Shown in pieces: positions 10,695-23,345 of a stretch of DNA of 64,000 nucleotides. Within the stretch, counting starts at the first letter, position 1. Every line of letters begins with the position of its first letter. The notes beneath the pieces were generated by a model, which was given only the letters and a program-made list of their open reading frames with translations, was not told the DNA's origin and made no database searches. The stretch is from Sanguinoderma infundibulare (lineage: Eukaryota > Basidiomycota > Agaricomycetes > Polyporales > Polyporaceae): the NCBI GenBank assembly GCA_032821775.1, contig JAVLRN010000008.1:620001-684000 (forward strand), read 5' to 3'. The position numbers and the translations under genes were made by a program.

Positions 10695-12323
10695 TCATCG
10701 CGCCTCGAGCAACTGACCCCCCGCCGCAGCGCGCTCGATGCCCTTGAAGATGACCTGCACCCGCCTCTGCGTGCCCTCATCGTCCGCCGCGCCCACCGCG
10801 TCCTCCTCCCCGTCCTCCTGCTGCTGCCCGGGCAGCGGGCCAGCCATGAACTCCGCGACGAACTGCGCGATCGCCCGCTCGCCCACCTCCGTCAGCGCCC
10901 GCGCGCCCCACCGCCACTCGTACGTCTGTAGCTGGTCGTCGCCTGCGGGGGCCTGTGTACCACGCGTGCGTTTCGCGCCGCCTTTGCCTGCGGCGGTGCC
11001 GACGCGGTGCTTCTCGATGTAGCCCTGGCGCATGAGCTGCGCGAGGTACGCGTCGATCGTGAAGGACTGTGCCGTCGCTTGGCTGCTGAGCGGGATCAGT
11101 GCGTTCACGGGCAGCTGCAGCTGTTTAAGGATCCTGCGCAGATCAACTGGAGCAGAGCACGACGTGTGAGTGCACTCGGTGCGGTGGAATGCAGCGAAAA
11201 CACGCGTACCGTCCTTCATCATGCGTCCGTCCACCAGGATGAGCGCAAGGACGACGTAAAGGATGCCGGTTGAGGCGAGCTGGTCCGAGCTGTGCCACGC
11301 GAAGATGCTCCCCGATGACCGCTGGCCGATCGGGTTGTCGTCCTCGGCGAACTCCTCGTTCTCGTCCACGTGCTCCTTCTGCTCGAACTCCCGAATGTCC
11401 GCGTCGGGCGCGCATGCTTGTTCTATGAGTGCGGGGTCGAGGAGGGAGCGGAGTATGTACGATTTTGTGCCGGTCGGGGCAGCTGTGAGGTGATCAGCAA
11501 AGACGCTTGTCGGGTGCATGCTTCACAGGAAGGGATAGAAGAAGTAGGCAAGGGTATGCGCGTTCGAAAGAACGAGGAGGGAGTTAGATCGCGTGCGCAA
11601 GGACTAGGACATCGGTGGCAAGGGAAGGCCAGCTTGCCTGAACGAGATGGCTTTCACATTCCCTTTCCGCCTCCGTGAAAGGGCCGGTCCGGTGATAGGA
11701 CAGTGACAGGTGCGAGATATCCCCTAATCGCTTGCCAACTCCCTGCCAATTCCAATCGTACGCAGCAGAGTGTAAAGCTCACCTTTCTTCTTGACACCAG
11801 TGTTCTTCAACAGGTCCGCGTCCTTGTCGCTCATGTCCTTATCAGAAGGCATGGCCTGCATCTCGACGAGCTCCATCCCAAAGGTCTTATGGAGGATTTG
11901 GTTCGCAGCAGTAAGGACCGCATTGAACGTGCGCGTGCCTGTCCCCAAAACTGAAGAAAACACGTTCAATGGTCAGGACAACGCGCAATAATGATAAGGC
12001 GCACCTTTCTTGGATATCTCATCCCTCCTCAGCGGCAGCCTCCGCTGTTCGTGGAAGAGGGCAAGGCGGACCAAGTCGCGCGCCTTCTTGTCGATGTCCT
12101 GCAGGCGACGAGCGCGTTGGCAGCGTGTGCGCGCGCGGAGTGTGGAACGACTCACCCCTTCGACCTTTTCTCCTCCATCCTCGTCATCGTACCCGTCCTG
12201 TGCGGCCTGGCCTTCTTCGGGCTGTTCCTCTACCTGCGCCCGTCGCGAACGTCCTTGAGTTGCACGCGGTGGCTGCGATTGCGATGCTTGAGGTGCACGT
12301 TGAGAACGTGTTTGTCGGACCGT
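10695..12323 (-). CDS. nse3: MAGE-domain protein (Smc5/6 subunit Nse3-like), copy 1, ATG lost
   Basis: Four exons on the minus strand: 12,323-12,005, 11,950-11,783, 11,482-11,210 and 11,146-10,695 (introns of 54, 300 and 63 bp), 403 codons. A basic N-terminus leads into the MAGE homology domain: DKKARDLVRLALF, then FNAVLTAANQILHKTFGMEL, GTKSYILRSLLDPALIEQAC, SSDQLASTGILYVVLALIL and TIDAYLAQLMRQGYIEKHRV. Nse3 pairs with Nse1 and Nse4 in the Smc5/6 complex, which acts in DNA repair and repeat stability. The codon aligned with the ATG of the third copy is ACG here (12,321-12,323). The frame stays open upstream to an ATG at 12,533, so a product with 70 extra residues is conceivable. Intact or pseudogene cannot be settled from sequence. 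Confidence 0.75.
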
Positions 12324-12614
12324 GCCACGTGTTTTCGATAGAGATCCGTTGTCTGTAGCTAGCGGCAGACAGGTCAAGAGAGTCCAAGTCCAAGTTGACA
12401 CCGTCTGGAAGCCAGTCAGACGCGTCGTGTCGCGTGTATCCCGTCGTGACGTAAGGCGCCAGAGGCTGTGAAGGCAATTGAATGCTCGATCCCTCCCATC
12501 CTTCGACCATCCTTCGAACGACAACAAACACACGGATGCTAGCTATAGCGCTTCTGACCCCAATCTTCGTCTGCCGCCTCCAGTTGGCCATCGTGCGGCC
12601 GCCGAACAACCCCC

Positions 12615-12848
12615 ATGTCTACGCAGTCTACCAGCAGCCACGGACCTCCTGCACCCCCGTTCATGCCTTCACGGGCGTCATCTGTCTTTCTGACAGAAAT
12701 TTACGAACCGGTCATCGACTCCGTACATGATGCGGTCTACTACAGATGGATCTTCGCGCTCAAGAACTGCATGCTGATGTGTCGCGCCTGGTTGCCACGG
12801 AGCCGCCTTCACCTCTTCCAGGTCCTTTCCCTTGTAAACGTCAGTCGC
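12615..12848 (+). pseudogene. F-box protein relic, copy 2
   Basis: Here the start is visible: ATG at 12,615 opens a 113-codon frame that begins MSTQSTSSHGPP and reaches the F-box-like segment about 20 residues in. The motif CRAWLPRSRLHLF is intact. Compared with copy 1, one arginine in the segment is a tryptophan and a leucine after HLFQ is a valine. The relic lies head to head with the 5' end of nse3 (first exon ending at 12,323 on the minus strand), so the two share a short upstream region of about 290 bp. Confidence 0.65.
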
Positions 12849-13037
12849 ACCGCTGCTCGTAGGCCCTGCGACAACTGCTCAACTGCCTCGTCGACGTCTC
12901 TCTGCGTCCCACTAAAGCACGCATCCACCGCAACAGCACCGTTCCCTCTCCCTTGACGTCCGCACTCTCTATCCGAAACGACGCCTCTTTCAGCAGCTCA
13001 ATCCTGTCCACCGACTCCTCTTGCCCGTCGCACCACG

Positions 13038-13493
13038 ATGTCGAACCCATTTGTCTTTCTCTCAGAGAACAAGCTCCCCACGGACGCTTGCATCATGGCC
13101 CTTCTCCGCAAAGCAGACAAAGACTTTCCGCTGCCAAGCATCAACATCAGAAATGCTAGAAGGCTGACGTCCAACCTCGTCCTCAAGACGACCTCTCTCT
13201 TCCCTTCCCGCGCCGAAGTCGAAGCTATGCAGTTCGTTGCCAGCCACTGCCCACAGATCATCGGCCCGCGTGGTCACCGCTACTGGGAGTCTGGCGGCAG
13301 GGTTTACATCGTGGACTACATCGAGGGCGAGATGTACGCCAAGGTCATGTGTCGTCTCTCTCTCTCTGCAACGGCAATAGTCCGTCATGTGGACGCTGGT
13401 CAGATACGTCGCCGACCTCCGCCGCCGCATTCCCCAATCGCATTCACAGACACAAAGTCTCCCGCACGCTGCTCTGTTTCCGCGTCCATGTGA
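13038..13493 (+). pseudogene. APH-like kinase relic, copy 2
   Basis: Counterpart of the relic at 390, with three amino-acid changes visible near the start and hinge (E to K in SENKLPTD, T to M in IMALLRK, R to C after AKVM). The same truncation after the IEGE hinge motif is present, so the break is older than the divergence between the A blocks. Confidence 0.6.
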
Positions 13494-14425
13494 GTGATCC
13501 GCTTCCTAATACGCCCATAAACACATGCTCACCCTGTCATCCAAAGTGGCTGCCGTGATGCCCCGACCGTCCTTCCCACTACGTACCCCCACATGATGCG
13601 GCGGCTTGGAGAGAAGCGGGTCAAATGTTATGCCAGGTTGGAGGGCAATGGGCGATGGGCGGTTTATCTAAACGTGAGTACGTCCGCAATCGCCCGACCC
13701 TCCTTGCGCACCATGTACCCTCCGACCCCGCCAGGACTATGCGACCGGAGCGTTCACAGAGAGCCTTGCGGACCTCTTGCTCTCCTCAGCAAGGGACCTG
13801 GTCCGTACGCACTTCGCTTCAGAACCGGTGCTGTTCCCAATCACGTCGGGGACGCTGCCCTGCGCAGAACACAGAGCGCGATCAACAAACAGGCTGACAA
13901 GTTGCGCCAAACATCCGTACGTACCCCAGGATGCGGCACGTGGATCGGACAGCGAGGGTCACCATGATCCCGGTTGTTTGCACGTCGAGCGCGACGGCCA
14001 AGAGGTGAGTACAGATAGAGTGCAGGAGCTGATCATGTCGTCTTCCCCCTTCTTGACAGCCTTTATACATTTTGTCCGAGACTGCGCACGGACCGCCGAC
14101 GCGCTCTCGCCCTCGTTCCATCTTCCATCTTCCAACTCCGTTTCCGACCACCGGCATTGTGTCCCTGGCGTCCCGTCTCGCTTCCCGCAACCGAGCTCCT
14201 TTCGTCCAAGCGCACGCATATCTTCAAACACCCGAACGGCATGCATATTGCACATCGGCCCAGCCCTTTGTCTCGCCCGCCCCCCGCCCACCGACCAATT
14301 TCACGGAGGCGGTCCACCGCCTAGTCATCACACGGCGATCGCACCACCGCATACACCCGTGACGAACCGCCTGCAAACGTTGGCGCGGCGGTGACACCAT
14401 CAAGGAGCTCCCGCACGCGATCTTC

Positions 14426-14671
14426 ATGAACCGGCGCATCCCCGACGACTCTGGCAGCGGCTGCAAGCAGCTCTACCGCGCCATGAACGGCTACAACATC
14501 TTGGCCGATGACGCTCCACCGTCTGCACTCGCTCTCGCGGCCGTCCGAGACGTTTTGAAAGTGCTGCCCAAAGACACGACCCTTTGCATGACGGGTTCCG
14601 ACTTTTTTGATTTCGCCTCAGACAACCCGGGCATCGATTCGCGTGGGTTCGGGCAACGTTCGTGGAACTAG
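14426..14671 (+). CDS. Unassigned 81-codon frame, copy 2
   Basis: Same frame as at 1,784 with LCMTGSDFFDFASDNPG in place of LCTTDSDFFDFASDGPG. Function unknown. Confidence 0.3.
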   Translation: MNRRIPDDSGSGCKQLYRAMNGYNILADDAPPSALALAAVRDVLKVLPKDTTLCMTGSDFFDFASDNPGIDSRGFGQRSWN

Positions 14672-15134
14672 GATGCACGATCTGAGGTCGATACGAGCAT
14701 ATGGGAGCGAGGGAGATGCAATTTCGAAGGTCGGGACCTCCAATTTTTGTCGTAACTTACTCTGTATGGTTCTATTCTTACAGAAATCAAGTGTTTCGTG
14801 GTCTCGCGCACGTTTGTAAACGTGTGAGACAGTTTTGGCGGCGGTCAGACGGGATTGACAAAGTCGCGTTTTCTTGCGATTCCATGGGGGCTGAAAATGC
14901 GCGTCCGCTCCCGCTCGCAATTCGCGTCGGGGTGCCGAGCGGAATGTTTCTATGGGCTCTGGAGATCGTGTACGACGCTTGTGACGCGTTCGTACCGTTG
15001 CCGGACGACTTTTTGAAAGTCGGGTCTTCGCGGTTTTCGTCGGTGGGCGGGCACGGGTGGCACATATAATCTCCCGGCCGTGGTCCGTCATTGGCGGTCA
15101 TTCTGACTGTCGTGCATGACTCTTACAGGCCCAC

Positions 15135-15471
15135 ATGGAACGTCCATCAAGTACTCGAGACCCCACGCGAAGTTTCAGGATGAGCGGACGGCCCGACGGC
15201 TCATATGCAGTACGTCCTCTTGAGCGCCTTCAGAGCATTCTCTGTGTTAACAGTCTCCAAACCACAGCGCTCACAAGTCCAAAGGATTTCGGCGAAGACC
15301 AATGGGGCCAATACCAGTCACCGACGGAACTCGAGATGCGCGTATACCATCGGCTAGTCCACATCCGAGACCAGAGGGAACGGTACGAGGATATCCCGGA
15401 CGAGATCTGGAACCACCTCGTCTTCAGCCTCACCACGCGGTTCCGCCTCCGTGTGCAAGCGAAGAGCGCCT
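15135..15471 (+). pseudogene. SAC3/GANP relic, 5' part, copy 2
   Basis: Same break after RLRVQAKSA as at 2,819. A threonine is replaced by asparagine in the DEIWNHLVF segment, and the fragment now begins MERPSS instead of MQRPSS. Confidence 0.7.
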
Positions 15472-16722
15472 CGGCATGCGCAGATGAAAACAAGCGTCGG
15501 CTCGAAGGAGGTTCCGAAGTGCACACTGTTCTCGCGGTGCCTGGCTTAAACACCGGAGACTCATCCACCGCAGACCCAAAAATACGAAAAAAGCGCCGCC
15601 CAAGCGGAGCAGTCGACTGTCGTCGTCTCGCAGGGCGTCGAACGAGGGTGTCTTATCCATTTCAGACTGCGCTCTAGGTCTAGGCAGCTCGCGCGCGGGG
15701 AACCCAAGGACGCAAATCCGATTGTGCTGTCCACGCGTTGATGTCATCCACCCAACCATCGCGTCCCGCGAAAGTATAGCTCGAGTGCACCCAGACGTCG
15801 CTACACGATTAGACTTCGCAACTCTGCACGAAACGCAGGAGCGCACCGCGCCTCTCCGTTTTTGAGAAGCTGGCGGCGGCGGCCCCCACACGACGCAAGA
15901 AGGAAGACGAGGCCTGGCGGGTGGCAGCTGTGCACGGCAACGTCAACGAAGTTCGGGGCGAGCATTGTGCACCCATTAATTCAGCCCCCTGCCTCAACCG
16001 CTTTCCTGACCTGCATCGACCCCGCACTCATCGAGCAGGCATGCACCCCCGAAGCCGAGATCCGGGAACTCGAGCAGAAGGAGTACGGGGACGAGAACAA
16101 GGAGTTCGCAGAGGATGATAACCCGATCTGCCAACGGTCGACGGGGAGCATCTTCGCGTGGCACAGCTCGGACCAGCTCGCCTCAACGGGCATCCTTTAC
16201 GTCATCCTTGCGCTCATCATGGTGGAAGGATGCACGATGAAGGATGGTACGCGTGTTTTCGCTGCATTGCACCGCACGGAGTGCACTCACACATTGTGCT
16301 CTGCTCCAGTTGACCTGCGCAGGATTCCCGAACAGCTGCAGCTGCCCGTGAATGCCCGGATCCCGCTCAGCAGCCAAGCGACGGCCCAGCCCGTCACGAT
16401 CGATGCGTACCTCACGCAGGTCATGCGTCAGGGCTACTTCGAGAAGCACCGCATCGGCACTGCTGCAGGTAAAGGCGGAGCGAAGCGTGCGCGCGCCGCC
16501 CAGGCCCCTGCAGGCGACGACCAGCTCTAGGCGTACGAGCGGTGGTGGGGCGCGTGGGCGCTGGCGGAGGTGGGCGAGCGGGCGATCGCGCAGTTTGTCA
16601 TGGATGTCATGGCGGGCACGCTGCTCGGCCAGCAGGAGGAGGATGGGGAGGAGGATGCGGTGGGCACGGCGGGCGACAACTCACCACGCGGTTCCGCCTT
16701 TGCGTGCAAGCGAAGAGCGCCT
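15429..16722. repeat. 43-bp direct repeat flanking the SAC3 insertion, copy 2
   Basis: Repeat arms at 15,429-15,471 and 16,680-16,722 in the same arrangement as copy 1, so the insertion happened before the A blocks diverged. Confidence 0.8.
16006..16679 (+). pseudogene. nse3 (MAGE) 3' fragment inserted in SAC3, copy 2
   Basis: As at 3,355, with the same nonsense codon at 16,528-16,530 and the same retained intron. Upstream, a 1-bp deletion relative to copy 1 (near 3,340) opens one long frame from 15,862 to 16,530 (222 codons) that runs through the intron; that frame has no homologous start and is not evidence of function. Confidence 0.85.
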
Positions 16723-18511
16723 TGATCACGACGGTCTCGAAACACTCTGTGGACGCCGACGCGATGGAGATCGCGACGTTGAGTGCCTTCTCGGTGTTCG
16801 GCTCGTCTGGATCTACGTTCCCTTCGTCCTCCAGTGCACCCGCTACATCGGCGTTTGGGAACTTCGCGGCCAAGCCCAACGTATTCGGAGGCGCAACTTT
16901 CGAGCCTGCGTCTAGCACATTTTCGTTGCATCGTCTGTTGCACCCACAGTTTCGCTACCGAAGCCACCCGGGAGCCTCGTTAGCATTCCATTAGTCCCCC
17001 CACATCAACCACAGCATGCATCACTGACGCAACCCACGATTCCACCCCCAGTTCCTACCAAACCATCCTCACCTGTTGCCCCCGAACAGCCCTTCGCTGC
17101 GCCTTTCCAAAACCCCTCCCACATCTTCGAGCGGCGGAAGTCGGCATGGGAATTTCGGGCTCGTCGTCTCCCTTCTCTCGCCTCAAGGAAAAACGCATGA
17201 CATCACCCCAACACTGGGCAACGCCCCAGAACCACGCACACCTATATCCCCGACTGCCGGTCCACCTGCTCTCGGATGGCTTCCCGCTGTTGCGCTTCCT
17301 CCCACGCCCACCGTGCGGTGGTTCGACCCTGGCTCGCAAGCCGAAGAATCCGATTCCGCCCTTTCGCGCAAGAAGTCGCTCCTCCACTTCCCCTCACTCA
17401 CCATTCCGACGCCAAACGCGCCCGAGATCCTGAGCCTTATACACCTCACGATGCCCGTCCCCACCAAGAACGCCAGCAGACCCTCGCCGCTGTTCCAGTC
17501 TCGTCAAGCTTCCGGCGCATCCACTTCGACTTCGACACCGCCAAAAGCCAGGACAGTATCATCAGCGAATGGGAAAGGCAAGGCGAAGGAGACCCGGGCT
17601 GACCTCAACACTATGGCGATAGGCTTCCTGCGTACGAGCGTGCTCGTGCACGACTGCTGGAGCCTCTGGCACGCGCGAATGGAGGCGGAGCGCGGTGGGA
17701 GGAGGCATGCAGACGGAGCGTGGTATGCGGGAACAGGGACGTCGTGAACATCGTAGGGCGCGACAAGCGGAGGAAGAAGAGGCGGATATCGGTGCCGACG
17801 CTGGAAGAGGCGCATGCGAAGCGGAGACAGTGGGAGCAGTCCGAGAGGCCGCTGATGGACGAGGCACTCGCTCGGCGGTCACAGGAGGTGCGTCTTTGTT
17901 CTGATGGATGGGGAGCTGATTTGATTCGTCATGGTCGCGCGTAGAACCGGGAGGAGATCGAGAAGCGGTGGGCCCAGGGCTTGTTCCGGCAAACAGTGCT
18001 TGAGTGGCTGAAGGCGCGACTGGAGCCCGGGGACGAGCTGGACATTTGGTGCGTGTGGGTGTCGACGAACACGGAGAACGACAACACGGCGGTGTGGGTG
18101 GAGTGCAAGTTTGATGTTCCCTCGTCAGAATACTAGGTGTCAGAGAATGTCCTCTCAATACCGGCGTTCAACAGACCAGGTGTCAACGACGAGATCCCAA
18201 GGTAAGCATTATGACTAGCAGTTCATAGTCCGGTCGGTTGACAACAGTGTATGGCGTTGTAGGAAATATCGCATCCCCGACAACCATGACGTCCTCGAGG
18301 CACTACATCCCGTGTCTGCTTGTCATCGACTGGTCTGAGAACGAGGACGCCGAGAAGGCGAGAGACTTGGTCGGCATGGCATGTCATTCCTCGATACGCT
18401 GTATCGCGTTAGATTGCTTACCATTCGTCCAGACTGCATCATCATGCTTGATCGTACCGTCCGCGACCCTGTTGTTGTATGTCCGCTACTAAGTAGAAAC
18501 CGACTGACTGA
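16680..18511 (+). pseudogene. SAC3/GANP relic, 3' part, copy 2
   Basis: Same series of frameshifted SAC3 pieces as at 4,029. Differences from copy 1 fade out at 17,751, the last diverged base, after which the two are the same. Confidence 0.75.
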
Positions 18512-20077
18512 TTGTTATGCAGGCTTGGGCCGATGCCAAGGCTCTGCCGGTCTGACTCACCATTTACGTTCACCCATTCAGCGGCTCCGGGTGGGATCTG
18601 GCCGGGAAAGCCCAGGTCGTCACCGTCATACACACACCGGACCGCTCAAGGTTCTCGGCCCCCACCAAAGCACCTCGACGCAAGGGGGCATCAAGATCAC
18701 GCTCGGGAGATCAGGGCATTTAGTTTCCGACCCGACGGACCCGGGAGCCGTGCACGGAACACTGAGCAGTAAGCGAAAATGGGCGCGAGCGGGACAGCCG
18801 CATGCGCAGTAATTACCGTTGTGTATGTTTGATTGCGGAGGCTGCGCCCGAAGCTCTGGACCATCTCCGCATGCGGTGTTCATGCGCTACATTGAATGCC
18901 CAGGATCCCACGCAAATCCTGGGGCCCGGGGGACCTGATCGGCGACTAGGAGAGTGAATGCCGAGCCTGTCGTGTGCAGAGGTTAATTACTGAGTTACTG
19001 TTACGCCGGGTACGCCTGTTCCTTGTTCCTCTCTAGTATAAAATTATACCGGCGAAATGTAGATCTGTCGGACTCCATTCCGCGCGATTAAGGTTGTCGC
19101 TTGCTCGTATGGTCTGATATTCTGGATTTGCTGATCCACGGCCTGCGTAAATCGACTGCGCTGGGATTCGAGACCCAGGTGATACGCTGCCGTCTCGGAA
19201 TTCATCCGTAATATACCGTCATGATCCGAGGGTGGTGTGATACTTTGCATTTGCTTGGGCGAGTTGTCGCCAGCACTCAATCACATTGGCTCTCTCCTCA
19301 CCGTATGCCTCTCTCATCACACCCTCTCCTCTATGCCATGTCATCGTCGCTGCACCGCCTGAGTAACCACGCCCTGAACGAACACTCTTCCGCTGGCCCA
19401 TCGTCAGCTTGCGAAGATCACTTTCACGGAGTATGGAAATGTACGCTTCAGCTCTTTCATAGCATTCCCGAGCTCTATGCATGCTGAACTCCAATCCTTT
19501 TCTCGTTCACTGATTCGCACTCCCACATGGGACACATATCCTGCGACCAGGTGAACTCGTATCGACTGCCCTGAAGCCCGAGGTGCCTACCATCCTGGCC
19601 GACAGTGGGGACCTGATCATGCTCGGGAAGAACGTCGGCCACAACGTCTGCCTCGTACGTCCCACGGTCGTCATGCACATACAGCTGATCTTGAGCGGGG
19701 ACGCCCTCAGCAGGCACCCTCCCCCTCGCTGGGATCACTCGAAGCAGAACCCGCTACCCCCGGTCCAGTCACCGATAACTCGCAATCGCAGCCACCACCA
19801 CATGAACGTGATGCTAACAAGACAGAGGCCGCTACAGCGTGTTCCTGCCCTCGCCCCAGTCCTCGTCCTTGAGCTCGGACAGCGAGTCTGAGGTCCAAGA
19901 GATATCGCCTCCTCCGTCTCCCCAGCGGGACCCCGCACCCTCATTCCCTCTGTCGACCTCGTCATTCAGCGGAGTCCGTCCGTTTTGCTGCGACTCGATT
20001 CCCCTAGGTGCACGCCTCCATTTGCTGCAGCAAATCCTACCCCCAATCCACATCGCGGACTCTCCCGAGCCGGAATA

Positions 20078-20905
20078 CTACCCGCCGCCTGTTGAGGCGT
20101 TCTCGTTCCAGGAGATCCACGTCGAAGGCGGTGCAGTGGTCGAGGAAGAAGCTCCACGCTCCTCCCATCTGTCGCTCGCCACACCCGCACAGACTTGTTG
20201 GACGACGGGCTTGCGACGTACATGGCGTCGAACGAAAACAACGCCACGTGCGTGCGGTCCGTGTGTCCGTGGAGCTGCCTCACCCCTCGATGCACGTCGC
20301 TGAGGAGGTCGCCGCGGAAGAGCTTCAGGTTCGCGGTGGGGCCGGTCGAGCCAGAGACGAGCTGCACCGCGAGGACGCGCACCGGTCCGTCGTGCGCGTG
20401 GAGCGTCGCGAGCACCTTGCCAGTTTTGATGTTCCAGATCCGCACGGTGCCGTCGTCCGACGTGGTCGCGATGCGTGCGTCCGCTGCGTCCAATGAGGCA
20501 CAGCACACCATCGCGTCGTGGTTCTTGAGCTCCTTGTGCAGCGCGCCCGACTCCATGTTCCAGAGCCTGCAGATACCGTCGGTGCCGCCGCTCGCGAGGC
20601 GCCGCGCGGTGGCCGGCGATGTCGTGCAGGCAATCGTACGTCTGGTCATCCCAGATCCACACGGTGCCGTTGTCCGAGCCCGATGCGAGCTTGCTGTCGT
20701 CCTGGGACCAGGCGAGAGTGCGGACGGGCTGCGAGCGGCCGGTGAGAGTAGCGAGGAGCTCGCCACTGCTGGCATCCCAGATCATGATGTGGCCTGGGTC
20801 GCCAGATGAGGCGAAGCGGGTGCTGTCAGGGGAGACGGCGAGGGTGGGGACGTGTCTTTCTTTGGAGACTCCCATATCCTGAGGACGCCGATTGAGTCCC
20901 GACAT
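20078..20905 (-). pseudogene. WD40-repeat protein relic, copy 2
   Basis: Exact translated copy of the relic at 7,427, frameshift included (about 20,606-20,626). Confidence 0.75.
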
Positions 20906-21902
20906 GGATCTCTCCTCAAGCTGCGGACCCTGACCTTCACACCGCGATTAGGCCTGGGAGGAGCATCCCATCATCTGCGGCTGGCCGCGCACCCCCTCAG
21001 TGGTTTCCGAGTCTCCTGAGCCACACCAGCCGAGCGTGGTCGAGTCGCAGCCGGTCCACCAGCGTGAGGTGATCGAGATCAGCGATGATGATTGTGGTAT
21101 GTCCTCTCTCGAGGTTGCTATGAGTACGCCCGTCGAGGGCAGTGAGGAAGCTCGTCCAGCCGAGGAGGGTTCCGAGGTTGAGATGGTGGACACAGTGTTC
21201 GGCGGCGCGGAGTCTATCCGGAGTCCTCCAGATGACCTCGCTCTGTGAATGTGAGTGAGCCGTGCAGATGTGAAGTCGTCCGGGAGCGATACGCGTCACT
21301 TTCGGATGCGGAACTTGATGCTCGTATAGGAGCTCTTCGACCCACCTGGAACGCGTTGAAGGGCTTCAAACCTGCCAACTCGAACGTCAGCTTAGCAGGT
21401 GTGAAGCGGGCAGGCCAGAATGCCAGCTGTACATGGGAACAGACATTCTGCGCTAATCGCGGAGACGCATAGAGTTGTAGGGCGATATACGACAAGTTCC
21501 GAGACCAGCACACAAGTTCCCAGAGGATGCCAGCGAGGTGAGGCCCAAGCAAACTCCAGCGCAAGTGCTGACAAGTCCCAAGCCCTCAGAGACGAGTTTA
21601 TCTGGAACATAGCAGCGGCGGCGAGAGACGACATGGGGGAGATGGTGGTGGCGGTGGCAGAAGGAGACTCGGAGGCAGGCGCGGGATCTCGCATCTCGCT
21701 TGAGAGCCAGATAGGCGCCCGTGGACTTGAACGTGTTTCTGCGTCGGCGTCCCTCGTTTTTACTTGCTCGGTCGTAGATCCTTTCGGTGTATTTCTGTCT
21801 TGAACGCTTGCTTTCCTTTCTCTCGTTTTCGACAGCCTCTGCCCGACGCCGCCACCAGTTGACATGAATATGCGTCCCTCCGGGTGTACTGACGCAGACC
21901 TA

Positions 21903-22066
21903 CCCTCCGTCTCCAATACCACCCTGTTGCCAATATAGCCCTCTATCGCCAATACCACCCTCTCTCGCCAATATAGCCCCCCCAGAGAATACTGACTTGA
22001 ACCTACCATCCTCTGAGAATACACCCTCCTCTGAGAATACACCCTCCATCTCCAATACAGTCCCCC
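21903..22066. repeat. Degenerate 18-19 bp minisatellite, copy 2
   Basis: Same length and same units as at 9,252. An unstable repeat type with no length change between copies supports a very recent duplication. Confidence 0.8.
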
Positions 22067-23345
22067 ACAAGAGTACTGAGGCAAGTGATCGATCCGGGAG
22101 ATTTCAGCACAGATGTGCATCCGCCTATCAACCGCGCCCCGTCCGCCGCACGCCCGGCATCTCGACGCATGCACACCAAGACTCGCATCGCCTACGAGAC
22201 AAAGCAAGCTACTCGGCACATTATGAGCGCAAAAACAAACGATGCGGAAGAACTTGGAGACGAATCGGTGACCCCGAGTGCTAACTTGTGGTAAGGGACA
22301 TGTTGCGAACATGAGGCGATGAGAGCCTAGGCGCAGGGGCCACACGTCCGCTGCCACTTGTTCCTCGCCGCCATAGCCCACGCGTCCTTGGCCGTAGAAT
22401 CCTACACTAGAAGCTCAGCCTTTGAGATTCGATCGTTGCCACGCCTTGCGGTCAACAATCCCAGTGCTCGCCACTGGCTCCCAATATGTCCTCGGATAAC
22501 GAGCGCGCCAGACGTACGACCAACTTTAACCCGTGCGTCCAGGCCCAAGTCGATCCAGGATTGGACGCCTGTCTACGTTGAAATGAAAATAGAGGACGGC
22601 TTATTTGACGAGAGGATGGAAGAATGGCTCGAACTCATCCGAAATCTTCACGGGTTTGGCTACGCCAGATGTTTTGTCAGTGCCGCCTTCAGTGGGTAGA
22701 CTGTCGGCGTGCGTAAAGGGCCTACCACGCGTTTCGCATTGGCTGCCCTTGATGCCCCTGCTTCAACACCAACCAGCGTGAGGAGTACCCGGTCACTGTG
22801 GACACGAGGCCATGCCATCCACGGGTCTTGGCATTGGTCGCTGCTAGATAAATGGGCTAGGTGATGGAAAGAGATCGGCACGAGAACCGCGACGCAAAGC
22901 AAGTCAAACTAACCTCGCATTTAATATCTTCGGGATGAGAAGCAAGCAATCAGTGAGTACTAATGATATCGTCGACGACAAAAGGGGGGAAAGGTGATGC
23001 ACTGGCGGAGGCAAGTCACAAAATTAGCCCGTCTGCAAGCGTCAGGTCAAGATCAGTGTTGTACCAACCTTTGATACGGTGTAATTTCGCGTGCCCTGTT
23101 GATGGCGCAGGGATCTGCTTGCGCAAGTACACTATGTATACACTATCACGAATGAAGGACACGACAAAATCATGATCAATGTAGGCATTGTACGGAATCC
23201 ACCAAACCGGCTTCGTTATATCTACAACAACCAAGTAAACCTTTTCAATATAAGCTAAAGCACTACTCACGCACGGAGCATTATTACACTATAAGGCGAC
23301 CATGACCGAGCACGACCACGAAAGACACTCATACCTTCTCATCAC

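Larger units (their letters stand above)
1..12455. repeat. Tandem unit, copy 1 (left end outside the window)
   Basis: First of three tandem copies of a unit with a 12,651-bp period. Positions 1-5,100 differ from copies 2 and 3 by roughly 1-1.5% (about a dozen substitutions in the first 900 bp, plus small indels near 1,000, 1,480, 2,380-2,470 and 3,340). The last difference seen is at 5,100 (G against T at 17,751). From 5,101 on the offset to copy 2 is constant at 12,651 and all reading frames match, except for one base at 11,391. The right edge is placed where similarity with the third nse3 copy stops, just after its 5' flank. Confidence 0.95.

Noticed and set aside
15862..16530. Single 222-codon frame covering the nse3 fragment (also at 28,513)
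   Set aside because: It reads through a retained intron and begins in unrelated sequence; the parent gene is spliced here and the frame ends at a nonsense codon.
17562..18158. 198-codon minus-strand frame over the SAC3 relic
   Set aside because: Pro/Ser/Arg/Thr-rich antisense shadow of the SAC3 coding strand.
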